DNA from: Neckera pumila
Lineage: Eukaryota > Streptophyta > Bryopsida > Hypnales > Neckeraceae
Length of the DNA stretch: 64,000 nt
Assembly: GCA_963969595.1 (NCBI GenBank)
Contig: OZ018411.1
Location: 22,876,545-22,940,544 of the forward strand
Direction: 5' to 3'
Shown: positions 23,899 through 34,640 of the stretch, in pieces
How positions within the stretch are numbered: the stretch's first letter is position 1
Layout: each line of letters begins with the position of its first letter
Notes under the pieces: generated by a model
Told to the model about the DNA's origin: nothing
Database searches by the model: none
The model's input: the letters and a program-made list of their open reading frames with translations, nothing else
Translations under genes and position numbers: made by a program

Positions 23899-26786
23899 TT
23901 AATATCCTCCATGAGCTAGTAAGTTCTCTTCCTCCGTCAGCTTGATGGTCCGAACCAGATTAACCACCTCCATTGCATCAGGAAATGTGTTCGGAGCTCG
24001 GAGCCTTGTACTCTCCACTCTCGTGGAGATGAATGCGTCCACTGTGTCCACAACTTCACGTCTCGCTCTGGCCTCTTTCTGTAAAACTACTTTCCAACCA
24101 GGTCTACCTTCAACATCTGAAAAGAAAACTTGTGTTGCTTGGCTTGGGAAAATGAAGGGTTCCAACATGCGATTTAGAGTGTGGCGGAAGTTCACCAACA
24201 AGAATCCGGACTTGTCTTGTGTATATGTGGGATTGCCTTGAGTATCTTGGGTTTTCACCCAATCGCAGCGCATAAATGATGCGCAAACTCAATGTGCCAT
24301 AATCGAGTTCAAAAATGTCCTTCAAGACTCCCATGTAGTTGACGGTTGATTCCTCTCCATTCTTTGATTGCTGCTGGAAAACGGAAGCGACGCCACTATT
24401 GTAGCTCTTTAAGTGCCTGGTCTGCTCATCTTCCAAATGGAAGTGCTTACCGAATGCAACTACACGTCTGTACCGAATAGCCCTTTGTGCTAGTTTTTTA
24501 CTCAGGAAGAACCGGTCCATGTCCGTGGGGTTACTCAAGTCAACATCAGCGCTCTGCAACCTACGCTCAATCCACGCGGACATTGCTAGGGTGCTTGGAT
24601 TTTGAGCTGCTTCAGTCCTCCACTCCCTGCAAAAAAAAATGGAAACAAATTCTCAGTCATAGGCAACAAATGGCTTCCTCATTCGGAAATGAATACCGGA
24701 GTCGCATTGGAAACCTGCGAAAGTACAACAAAGCGCACACTCACAGATCGTAACTGAAAAATGACTGCACTAAGTCGCCGTCTAGTCATCTTCCAGTTAC
24801 ATCCCAGACACTAACTTTTTCATGACTACTTCACGTCTTCCACGCTACTGCATACTCCTCCCTAGGCATGAGAGACCTCAGCAGTACTCTTCTACTGAAA
24901 GAAACTAACAGTGCACGGTCAACAGGAGGTTCAATGCTTGACTTACGCCACCAAGTCCTCCATAGCTGTAGAATTAGACAACACATACTGGTGGGCTACG
25001 TCCCTCATCTCCGAAGTCATTACATATGGCCTTCCACCCCCCTGAAGGACCTCCTCCGCATCTCCTATCTCCTCTTCCTCATCCCATACTCGTCTTGTTG
25101 TGCCCTCGAAGCCTTGGAGGTATTTGGTTACCCTAAACCGATGCACTCGTCCTTCAGATACCCTTCTGCCATGCTGGCCTCTGGATGGGCCATGTTCTGC
25201 ACGTAGCCCTTCAGCACTTTCATATACCGCTCTACTAGATACATCCACCTTGCACTCATTGGACCGCACAAGTCCAGTTCCTTTGCCAGATGAATTGGAA
25301 GATGCGTCATGACGTCAAAAAAGGACAGTGGAAACTCAATCTCCGCCAATGCCATGGTTTCGACCACATCTGCTTCCAATGAGGGGAAGTCCAAGGGGTT
25401 ATAAACCTTCGTGCATAGACGTCGAAATATCTTGCAGATGCGCATGACTGCCATACAAGGGCTAGGTTCCATCAACCCCCGAAGAGCAAGTGGCATGACC
25501 TGTTGCATTAAAATGTGGTAATTGTGGGACTTCAAGCCCCCAAAGTTCTTTTTCCGAATGCTGTTCTTTAGGTCAACCGAATATCCACTAGGTAGCTTCA
25601 AAGACTTAATGCAACGTGCAAACTTGTCAAATTCTTCTTCAGTTAACACATACAAGGCACGCAACTTCACCATCTTGCCTGGTTTCCGGGGATGGGGAGT
25701 GAGCCACAAGTGCCTCCTCATGTTCCTCCTCTGCAAATCCCTCCTGACCTTCACACTATCCTTCTTCCTTGTTATAGTTTCAATATATTTTTGGCTAGGT
25801 TCAGTTTGTAATGCATTACGTCTAGAGTGTTCTGAATCAGAAGCAGCTGCAAAGCACACACACAACATGCAGAAGTTCAGGTGAGGTTTAGGGTACAAAG
25901 TCATAGGAACATCATACATTAGTCACAATAAATGACTAGATATGGAATGTGACTAATACGTGACTTAGAAGAGTCTTGCTTATGACTTCTGAGAGCCGCG
26001 ACGGGTAATTGGGTATCAAATAACAGTCACATTCAAGTCACGTGAAAAGGAAGAGCCCAAGCTTCCATAATGACCACTTTGACATACCTTCCAATATGGC
26101 AAGCGGTAAAGAATGCTGAGGCGCTTCACGCCATGGACTCTAGAAGGGTTCCCTGCTGCACCGTCCCTGTTTCCAGCGGCCTTCCATGCCTGATATTCTT
26201 CAGCATGCCTTATTTGTTCCTCCACTGTCACTGTGCGTGGCTTTGGCCGGTTCTCCATGACACCGTTGAAGTGGTCCTTCATCCCCTCCGACCTGTATGG
26301 ATGATCTTCAAGGAGCCAACACCTAGTCCCGCCGAACGCACACTTACATAGCTCGGTTGAATGCTTTGCTACTAAATCCGCGCCACACCATGGACACGCT
26401 GCAAAGCGTTGGTGGGAGAAACCTCCTACAGTACCATAGCCAGGAAAGTCATGCATGGTCCACAGGACCATCGCCCGCAATTGGAAAACATTGGACCCCA
26501 CTGGTTGTGTGCAATCGTATGCGGGAACACCGGACCATAACTCAAGCAACTCCTCCACAAGAGGCTCCAAGTACACATCGAAGACATCTGATGTGACAGA
26601 TTCTTTCCCTGGAAAAAAAGGACCAACACAATGAAGAACTTTTTTGTACTAAGCCACGGAGGTAGGTTGTAATTTAAAAGCAGAACCGGCCACGTTGACC
26701 ATGATGACCTATTCTACTTGTATGTGTTCACTCCATCTGCAACCAAAGCAAAGTGAACATTCCGTGGCTCCGCAGCAAATGAAGGG
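23899..26786 (-). pseudogene. TNP2-type CACTA transposase, 5' truncated and decayed
   Basis: Coding blocks in minus-strand order. The first starts at 26,786 (HPSFAAEPRNVHFALVADGVN, the TNP2 segment around its catalytic aspartate), then after stops 26,576-26,016 (YLEPLVEELLELW, TMHDFPGYGTVGG, CPWCG, RLSILYRLPYWK), the core of the Transposase_21 family. Next is 25,919-25,128 (NYHILMQQVMPLALRGLM, SFFDVMTHLPIHLAKELDLCGP, RYMKVLKGYV, AEGYLKDECIG; DUF4218-like), then 24,583-24,110 (YMGVLKDIFELDYGT) and 24,273-23,899 (FLLVNFRHTLNRMLEPFIFPSQATQVFF; DUF4216-like). Gaps between blocks may be introns (for example around 24,600-24,940), but stops within the first block show decay. Everything upstream of the first block is absent: element F sits at that point and CACTA subterminal DNA follows directly beyond F. 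The transposase is not functional. Confidence 0.88.
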
Positions 26787-27749
26787 TGTTGCAGCACAGG
26801 GCAAGCAATCTCCCAGCTATACTACCAAAAACCACTTTAAAGTATAACAAAGTGACTCTAAAGATCGAACCCGTGAGATTCTGTAAAGTAGATAGCCTTA
26901 TTTAGTCTCTAAGCTAAGTCAGTACCTATATTTCCTCTTCCGGTTCAAACACAACAACCGGAAACACAACAACACCAAGAACTATAATCAGACCCTCTTC
27001 TCCTTCTCCGATCCGGTCCACTTTCCGATCTGGTCTGATCAACTCACATTTGCTCTTACTACCATCCGATTTAGTTTTACCTCTGTTTCACCATCAAAGG
27101 GTTTGCCCCTTGTTTTTGAGAGTGGCAAGCCCGCCGCTCCTTCCGTGAATTATAGTGGCTGAAGACCCACTTTGTCCTTCTCCAATTCTCTACACTAATC
27201 CGGACCCAGTTTGATCCTTCACAGCAACCCAGAAAACTCTCTAGATCACCGGTCACACAAGGACCCCCCGTACGATCCTTCCATACTACAACGACCTTAG
27301 CGCCACGTTCCGTCTGTGCGAAGCCAGGCGACTGCAAGTGAACCCGTCCATTCCAACATCCACTAAAGTTCTTCAGTTTGCCCACTAAAGCAGCGAGATC
27401 TCTCAGGAGATCGGACACTCAACCGGATTTCCCACCCAGGAGTTCTAGCCCGACTAAGGAATCCCTCCCTATCCGCCTAGCCTAACAACGGCTGTCTCGC
27501 TTGGAATCCTAAACTTTAGAGCTGCTGAGGAACTGGAATCCACTCCCAACACTTTCGCAACCCGCTCACCTACACATAAGATCAAAACAAGAACACCAAA
27601 GGGAAAAATCACACCCACACTAGCATGCGCCTTCTTAACTCCTCACCACACAACCCTGCCGCACACGGGAGAGACACGCAACAAGAGGCCAAGAGAAGAC
27701 GTACGCGAAAATGAGGTGAAAAAACTCCCAGCTCCCAAGCAGGGGCTGA

Positions 27750-29835
27750 CTTATATACAACTTGATTACAAAGCAAAAAGGGCCCTGGAAATCTGCATTG
27801 GACATCCGGATCCGATCCCTAACCGGCCAGACCAGATAAACATCCGATCCGGTCCTAACTCTCTTACGAATACTTTACATTTCTAAATAACTTCCTACCC
27901 TACGCTCCAATTCCCCCGCCCAGTGTAGGACTTCTAGGTTCCTTGGGCAGTTGGTTGAAGACGTTCGCCAAGTTCCGGCTCCACTCCCCGGCAGCTGGAT
28001 CCGGAAGATCTGACCCGGGCGATGAATCTAACTGAATTGGTTGCCCCAGCCCAGGTCTCTGGTTACTCTTCCTTGACTGGGGTGTCTGATCCTTGCGCTC
28101 CCCCGGATTCAATCCTCCCGCTGCAAACGAATCCGGCAGCAAAATATCCGAGAGGTGGATTTCCCGAGAAAACAGGGATCCATTCAACTTCCGATTGCTG
28201 ACGTCAATCTAGTCGGTTGCCTCTCGTGCTGCCACTAAAGATGCTTCCACCCGATCGGTGAAGTCGCTGAGGATCCGAACTATCCGGGAACCGGATACCT
28301 TCTTCTCCTCATGCACCCCTTTGTCAAATAATGCTGCCTTGACTGCGGTGGATCCGGACTCTCCAAGAGTGTCCTTCACCGACTCAACCACCTTCCGGGT
28401 TGCCTCCGCCATCTCCCAGACTGCTGCCTTGTCTTCCCTGAGGGTTACCATGTCAGCCCTTAGAGCGTCGACTTCCCCCTGAAGCCGACGGATCTCTGCC
28501 TCTTGCTTCCGGTTCTCATCCGGATCGGCCAGGAATTGCCCCACCTTACCCGGCAATTCACTATCGACCGGTGCACCCACCAGCTCCCCGATAGTGATGA
28601 GAGTTCTCCGCTTGACCTTCCAGTCCGCTCGTATCCCACCCAGGACAACCGTCAACTGGTTGAATGGGTCGGTTGGATCGTTGAGATCCGGCATCTCTAC
28701 CTTCGGTCCCTATTCTGGTGTGGACCGGGGGTTCGAGGGGGGTCCTCTCTTCCGAGGAGGAGGCGTCTTCTATCGCTTCCTCTGCCGGGACGGCTCTTCC
28801 TCTTCCTCCTCTTCTGTCTCGGGTTCGGATCCGGTTTGCTCCTCCATTTTGTCATCCGAACCCGACTCTCCGTACTTCAAGATAGACTCCTGAACGCTCC
28901 ACGTCTTCTCCTCCGTTTGAGTGAGGAGTTGATTTCGCTGGTAGAGGTGGAAAAGGTAGGGACTCAAAGAAGTGGCCCTATTCTTTCCGATCCTCGTCAC
29001 CAGCTGGGACACCAGATCAGAAAAGATCCGGGCCCAATTCACCTTCCGTTCCCTGCTCAGGGAACCGAAAATGGTGTTGCTGAGGGTCATCGTCATCCTT
29101 GTCGGCTTCTCCGGGTGGACGATCGGAACCAGGAACTGGAGGAGGTTACGGTGCCGGTCGCTCTTACAGTCTGCGACCACGTACCCGTCCTTGTTGCTCG
29201 GCTCCCCATGAAACTTATCATGGATGAACTTGTCCTTCCGTCCGGCCATACCGGAACCTCCCATCCGGAAGTTGTAAACTTCCCTCCACCTTTCTTCTTC
29301 CCATTCGGTTGGGCGGCCCCGGAGAGTATTGTCGAACTCGTTCGACATCTTATACTTGATCTCCCTAACCATCCACTCCTCCCAAAAACCCCAGGGTTTA
29401 TCCATCAAGACTAGGCACCCCATGGCGTTGAGGTCCTCCATGAGCTCAGTCCGGGCCGGTTCCTCCATAGGAATGACCGGAACAATCTTCTGGAGCTTGA
29501 CGTTGGAGGAGGAATTGGGCGCGCCCGGTCTGGTCTTACGCAGCTGAGGCATGGACACTAGACGACCACTGGACCCTTTCCGATCGTTACCTCACTCTCT
29601 CCTAGCCGCACGTCCCGTTCTTCACTTCCTCTTGTCCGATCTCAACTGGAAAGTACACACAAAATCTGCAACCCACACGTTCTTTACTCTTTCTATATTC
29701 TCAGACCTGTCTAGCCGGAAGCGCACATACATACAACGGCTCTGGCACGGACGGAGGTGTAAAAGCGCTCAAGGTCAGCTCCAGAGCTCAAGGGGAGTAA
29801 AGGAGTGAAAATGAGGACGACAAGCCTTTATATAG
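27750..29835 (-). promoter_or_regulatory. Two TATA boxes in element F, before and after the ORF
   Basis: On the minus strand TATATAAAGG lies at about 29,827-29,834, 270 bp upstream of the ORF start. TATATAAGTC lies at about 27,751-27,757, 145 bp after the ORF stop and about 967 bp before the 3' end of the element. Element G has both in the same places (52,218-52,223 and 50,149-50,155). Conservation of both positions argues against chance. The first would drive the ORF; the second would drive transcription out of the element. Confidence 0.5.
27900..29558 (-). pseudogene. Group II element protein, three premature stops
   Basis: One frame of 553 codons including the final stop, from ATG at 29,558 to 27,900, interrupted by TAG at 28,770-28,772, 28,710-28,712 and 28,209-28,211. 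N-terminal core: VKLQKIVPVIPMEEPARTEL, DKFIHDKFHGEPSNKDGY, PEKPTRMTMTLSNTIFGSL, VNWARIFSDLVSQL, SPYLFHLY. An E-rich run and a basic patch follow, then a coiled coil (RKQEAEIRRLQGEVDALRAD), KKVSGSRIVRILSDF, and a P/S-rich tail. The same order as in group I but shorter in the tail. Group I and II proteins are clear relatives across the core. Function unknown. Confidence 0.75.
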
Positions 29836-30109
29836 TCTCAAGACCCTTGGAAGGTCATCATGTCCTTTTCCGGTCCGGTTCTCTATCGATCCGGTCCAAC
29901 CCTAATTCGACCTGAGGTGAAATCCGGATGTGATTCCGCTCCTGAATACTAACATTCTGACCGGATCAAATACAGTTTTCTCCTTACTGGATTAGCGTTG
30001 CCTATCCCTAGTTTCCTTCTGCCTCTCTAACCGGATACGGATCCTAATTACCTGTTTCCGTTCCATTATTTAGACAATTAGAAGAAAACCAAAAATTCCG
30101 GTTGCGACA

Positions 30110-30715
30110 ACTGTCATGAGTAGCTAATGACTACCTGTGCACATTCCACTATTCCCACTACAAAATGACTGCGTAGGCACTTCTAAATGACTTCAGTCAG
30201 CACCTCCCTAAAACCCCCAATACACCATGACTTGCATGCGACTAGTGAATGACTGCAAAGAAGAACCCGACATGTCAGAGATGGCAAATATCAGATTGAC
30301 ATCTGACACTTCGTGACTGCATCGTCACTGACATCTGACACTTCGGTGACGCCGCTGTGACTGAAAAATTTGTTGACGTGGACCCCCAACAAACTCAACT
30401 TCGACTGCATTGTGATTGCCCGAATGGATGACGTGGCGGTCCCATCCTCAAAATTCTTCCTCAAATGGGCAATTGCCTGCCTTTTCCACGTCACCTGCCC
30501 CACATTTTCCTTTGCCACATATACAGTGTCGTCCGTTACTTCATCCATTCCAAACTAGATGGTGATAATAAAAATGGAAGTCATACTCTATGACTTGTCC
30601 ACAATGACTCTAGCCCCTGTAGTCATTTTTTAGTGATAAATGTCCGGAATGACTCATTTTCAGTCAATTCCCAGTCATTTCCTGTAGTCACATTTACCCC
30701 CCTTTTCTAGTAGTG
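30110..30715. repeat. CACTA right subterminal repeats and terminal inverted repeat
   Basis: Repeated AATGACT, GTGACT and AGTCATT words from about 30,125 to 30,700 mirror the left end. The last 30 bp are the complement of the left terminal repeat. No coding sequence recognised, although a short ORF (30,291-30,548, minus) covers part of the array. Confidence 0.75.
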
Positions 30716-32130
30716 AGTGGAGGCCGAAATCTTGGATCTGGATGAAGAACTCAAGATGGTGGAACCTGAGAGGCAACTGAAACTCCGGAAGTCTGAGAAG
30801 CAGAAACCAGAAAGCAAGAAGCCAGTGAAGCAACAGATTGAAGACTCCGAATCTGGTGAGTTTGAGTCGGGCTCAGAATCTGAGGAAGATACGGAGGAGG
30901 AGGAAACGTCTCCTGCGACCCGTCAGAATCCGCCTTGAGCCGCCAAAATGACGCCAGCGAAGAGTTCCGGTAAGCCGACAGCCAAACAGGGAGCCGAGAG
31001 TTCAAAGAAATCTCGAGTGGCCAAGTAGTTAGAAGGGGACTACTTGTGGAGGTGGATTAGAATTTGGATAGTTTTATCCCGAAACCGGATTCCAAGCGTG
31101 GGCCCAGTTTTCGAAAATGTAGGGATAAAGACTTCCCGGTTTATTCGGGATTTCCTTGGTGTGTGTGTAAGGTTGCCCCGGTTTGTGGGGAGCCCTTTTT
31201 TGCTTTTAGGGTGTTGAATTTGGCTTTGTTTTGGGTTTTTAAGGGCGGGCAAGTTAGTTGCCCCTTATTCCCTCCTAGTTGATATTCAATTGTATTTCAT
31301 TCCCTTTTCGAAATCTGAGCCCTCGGGTATACATTTTGGCTTTATCAGTGTATCCGGATTGTGTTGACTTGTGGTCTAGGTATTGGAAGGAAAGGACGGG
31401 TGAGGAGAAATCCGGATTTAGTAGAATACGATTTGAGTCGAGATTGTACTATTGTAATGTTGTTGGATTATTGACTTAGGAGCTGCGCACAGTGTCTTTA
31501 AATTACTATAAGAGTAGATCGGATCACACAGTAGTGGAGAAGCGAGTCTAGTTGTCAAGCCGTGCGGAGGTAAGCGCCCACCCAAGGAAGCCCCCACCTG
31601 TCCGGAAGATCTGCCAACCTTAGGATTCATCTAACCTCTAGAAAGATCACACCCCCATACTTATTCCGGATTCTGAGATCTGTGGTTGTAGTAAAGGAGA
31701 GTGAAGTATTCCTGAGTGACCTGCTGTCCGGAGTTGCCATCCGGAAGCTGTGAGGATCTGGATCTTTTCATCTTGCTACAACGTTTTGAATACTTAGGTG
31801 TTGTTATTTGTGTTTGTTAGAATTGTAGGAGAACAAGAGTGGTGAAGTCCTTACCCCCTCAAAGAATCAATTAGTGGACCCTCTGAAGGTAAAACAGAGG
31901 TATTGAAAACCGGATTGGAAAAAGAGACGTAAACCGGATTCTGGATAGTTTATGGTCCGGATTGTGAAAGGATCCGGAAAATGTTGAGTAGGTAAGACGA
32001 AAGAAAGATAGAAAAGCCGGATAGCTAGAATATGCTACATATAAGCCGAAAATTCCCTAGGACGATATTTCTTGTTATTTTGGCACATTTTTGTGTTAAG
32101 GATACTTACGCCTAGATTGCGCGTACGACA

Positions 32131-33190
32131 ATTAGGATAGCTTGTTTTATGCTAATAATGCGTTCCAATAAGTTTTGTAGCATTCCGATAGCATCCAATA
32201 TCCGTACTGGCAAGATTTCTCGGGAATTAATCACGTCATATCATCCCCACAACGTTGACCGGCATTCCAAGGGCACAAGACGGCAAAACAGCGTCAACAA
32301 GGAGTCTTTTCCTACTCCCTTTCACCTTCCAAAGACCCCAGGCTAGTTACTTTTCTCAAAATAGGAAACCCCCAAGTGTTAGAAATTTACCGCGATTGGG
32401 ATTTTAATCTAGGCTAGCCTATGTTGGGTTTTTGATCTCAGTATGGAGGGTAGGGGACTTTGGACTAAAAATGGCGTTCTGGATCCAACGGCGCAATCCG
32501 TTTGACATTTGGAGTTAATCTCCAAAAGTTAGGAGGTTGGTCCAGCATAAGTAGTAGAAAGTAAAGTTTTAGGATTAGGATGAAAATCTTTGAGGATGAA
32601 GATGAAAACCCAAATTGATAAGGTTGCTAGTAGGAATTTAGGGGGGGGGGGAGTGAGCCCTTGGAAATCTATAAAAGGGCCCCACTTCCCTCTCTAAAAT
32701 CACCCCCATACTTGTTTTTGGGTCCGTGGGTCCAAGTCATCTTGGATATTTTGGCATTTGAAGCCAAAAACCTCTACGGTGTTTTTGGAGCACTTTTGGC
32801 TCCTTTTGTTGTTATTTTCAAGCATTGAAGGTCCTTGGGGGTCCTTCTATCTTGCCTTGTGTACTCCTTGTGTGTTTTCTTGTGCGTTTCTTATACTTTT
32901 GTGAATTAACCCTTGTGTTTGAGGGTCTTTTGTATTTGCTACTAATTCTAAAGCCACCCCCTTCAACGCCTTGGCATATGCCGCCATTGGGGGCCTTTAG
33001 AGTGTGAGTCGTTTGCTTTGTTCCGTGTCCTAACGTGTTGTTCTCTTACTTACGTATTTTCACCTCTGTCTAACATCCCTCTTGTTGTGTGGCCCCCCTC
33101 CGTTGACGTCGAAGCTTTGGCTTCGTCACGTGCATTCTCTACGTGTTTTTTTTTTCCTTTGTCTAAACCTTGCTTGGCCACGTATACCCC
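32131..33190. other. Region right of element A, no gene seen
   Basis: Begins with the right target duplication ATTAG of element A. A run of ten G occurs at about 32,641-32,650. Two 60-65 codon ORFs have no recognisable domain, and a T-rich stretch with cysteine-rich frames (32,825-33,230) looks like chance coding. Confidence 0.5.
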
Positions 33191-33197
33191 CCCTCAG

Positions 33198-33367
33198 GAA
33201 CGGCAAAGCTTTGACTGTAGAATCTAGAAAAGTTTGGCATTTTTTTAGTTACCTACGAGACGGCGAAGCTTTGATTATAGGATCTAGGAAAGTTTGGCAT
33301 TTTTTATGGTTACACTCGGAACGGCAAAGCTTTGATTATAGGGTCTAGAGTAGTTTGGCATTTTTTA
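33198..33367. repeat. Three tandem copies of a 60-61 bp unit
   Basis: Units start at about 33,198, 33,258 and 33,318. Each reads ACGGC(A/G)AAGCTTTGA, a TATAG-type stretch, TCTAG, then AGTTTGGCATTTTTT, separated by a variable spacer of about ten bases. Confidence 0.8.
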
Positions 33368-33599
33368 CAAAATCCAAAACCATCCATCTATCTTAGTGTC
33401 CAAATATCCACATGGAGATATTATCGTTAGTGTCTAAATATCCAAGAGTTTCGGAAATAGTCGAATCAGCATAACCGTCCATTGGTGAGAGTATTAGAAC
33501 CCCATAATACCCCCTAAGCTAATCATAAAGTTGTTTGTTTGTTTGTTTTCCTTTCCCTTAGCCTAAACTATCCCAGTTCAAGCCTTGTTAGCTCCAACA

Positions 33600-33900
33600 A
33601 AAAAAAGGAAAAGATCAAAACGAGACAAGCCAGAAGGCAAAGATCAAAGACAAGACAACCAAGGCCAAATCAGAAGGCGAAGACGACCAAGGCCATATCA
33701 GAAGGCGAGACGACCAGGCCAGATCAGAAGGCAAGATGACCAACCCTGTTGGTCAGGGGGGGTTGGAGCTTGGGCTGGTTAGGGGGGTCGAAGCTCAGTT
33801 GGTCAAAGGGGTCGGGAGCTTAGCTGGTCCAGGGCATCGGGGAACTTGGGTTGTCTAGGGGCTTCGGGGACTTGGGCTATCCAAGGGCTTCGGAGAACTG
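33600..33900. repeat. Two degenerate short tandem arrays
   Basis: 33,600-33,740 repeats AAGGC(C)A-ATCAGAAGGC-type units of about 30 bp, purine-rich on the plus strand. 33,741-33,900 switches to G-rich units of about 30 bp built on GGGG(T)CGGGAGCTT(A/G)G-TGGT. The ORFs over this stretch are by-products of the repeats. Confidence 0.6.
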
Positions 33901-34640
33901 GGTACTAAGACAAAAATTTAGATTCTAAAGAAAAAAGACTATTTGAAGTCCATAGTTTGGGTGGGAAGTCGGGCTTGTTTTTAAAACAAAAAATCGACAA
34001 GGGTACTATTGAAGAAAGAAAAGAAGAGAAAATGGGGTCCAGTCCGGGCTAAAGCTCCACTTAGAATAATCGTCCATCCACCACTTGCAAAACCACTCAA
34101 AGATAGAAGAAGGAAGGAAGGGAGAAGATGGCTATATGGGCAACTTAGGCAAGAGAGACAATCAATAGTGTGCTAGCAAATAGACTAGGAGGAATATAAA
34201 GAAATTTAAAAAGAAGTCTTGGTAGCCGTTAGAGGAGGATGGGGGTATGACGATGTAAGAACTTTGTAAGAGGCAAGTTGACACATTTATACCTATTAGT
34301 TGTCAAAGTTGGTGGTGTAAGGCCCCCATCAAAACATTTGGTGGAATAGTCCCAAGGTAGAAGAAAGGAAGGAAAAGAAAAGGAGGCCAAGGTGGAAAGA
34401 AGGAAATTAGTTTAAAAATCAATTGTAATTCTCCAATCTTTAAGCCATGGGCATTATTGAAAAGAAAATAAAGAATTATGATGGAACACGAGGATGCGTA
34501 CGTGGACGTGGACGAGGTCATCTCTAACACCAATAGTGATGAGGTAAGCCATTTAGACGAATCTTTATTACCTTTTTTCCTTATTCCCTCTTGATTTTTT
34601 AATTGGCCTAAATCCATATTAACAAGTAGGAATTACTGAG
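33901..34640. other. No gene seen
   Basis: Purine-rich stretches alternate with AT-rich DNA. A 104-codon minus ORF (34,303-34,617) has no recognised domain. Confidence 0.45.

Larger units (their letters stand above)
26787..30109 (-). mobile_element. LTR-like element F (group II), inserted in the CACTA element
   Basis: Reads on the minus strand from TGTCGCAACCGGAA (at 30,109) to GCTGCAACA (at 26,787), 3,323 bp, with a short imperfect inverted repeat at the ends. It aligns end to end with element G and shares the protein core with group I. The 5-bp flanks (AAGGG and ACTGT) do not match, and one side lies in the transposase frame while the other lies in CACTA subterminal repeats. A deletion of CACTA DNA next to F after insertion explains both facts. 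Confidence 0.82.
23166..30715. mobile_element. CACTA (En/Spm-like) DNA transposon inserted in element A
   Basis: The left end CACTACTAGAAAAGGGGGG and the right end (its exact complement, CCCCCCTTTTCTAGTAGTG) form terminal inverted repeats that continue for about 30 bp. The flanks are AGT (23,163-23,165) and AGT (30,716-30,718), a perfect 3-bp duplication. Joining the flanks restores the element A reading frame (GAAATAGTGGAGGCC), which proves the boundaries. It carries a TNP2-type transposase on the minus strand and is interrupted by element F (26,787-30,109). Without F it is about 4.2 kb, short for an autonomous CACTA element, in line with loss of the 5' half of the transposase. Confidence 0.95.
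14174..31028 (+). pseudogene. Element A protein ORF, in three pieces
   Basis: Same protein as in C and D: a plant mobile-element protein of unknown biochemical role with a conserved N-terminal core and a central coiled coil. Pieces are 14,174-14,354 (start codon; stop TAG at 14,192), 21,607-23,165 (core motif TVTVANTIFGALEGR, an E-rich run, then the coiled coil) and 30,716-31,028 (acidic C-terminus). Element B interrupts it after the LREL codons, and the CACTA element interrupts it near the C-terminus. Four in-frame stops (TAG 14,192; TGA 22,312; TAA near 23,080; TGA near 30,936) stand where the sister copies have CAG, CGA, CAA and CGA, so all four are C-to-T changes. The copy is inactive. 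Confidence 0.75.
13686..32130 (+). mobile_element. LTR-like element A (group I), interrupted by B and by a CACTA transposon
   Basis: Starts TGTGGGAACACGCAAT and ends GATTGCGCGTACGACA. It is flanked by AGTAG on the left and ATTAG on the right, a 5-bp target duplication with one mismatch. Its own DNA is 13,686-14,354, 21,607-23,165 and 30,716-32,130. After removing the two target duplications made by its guests this sums to about 3,635 bp, matching the uninterrupted copies C and D. It has no internal copy of its ends, no reverse transcriptase and no integrase, so it is either a solo LTR or a short element with LTR-type ends. It is the oldest layer of this stack, since both B and the CACTA element sit inside its ORF. 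Confidence 0.85.

Noticed and set aside
26357..26596. Plus-strand ORFs over the CACTA transposase
   Set aside because: Antisense to clear TNP2 motifs (TMHDFPGYGTVGG, CPWCG).
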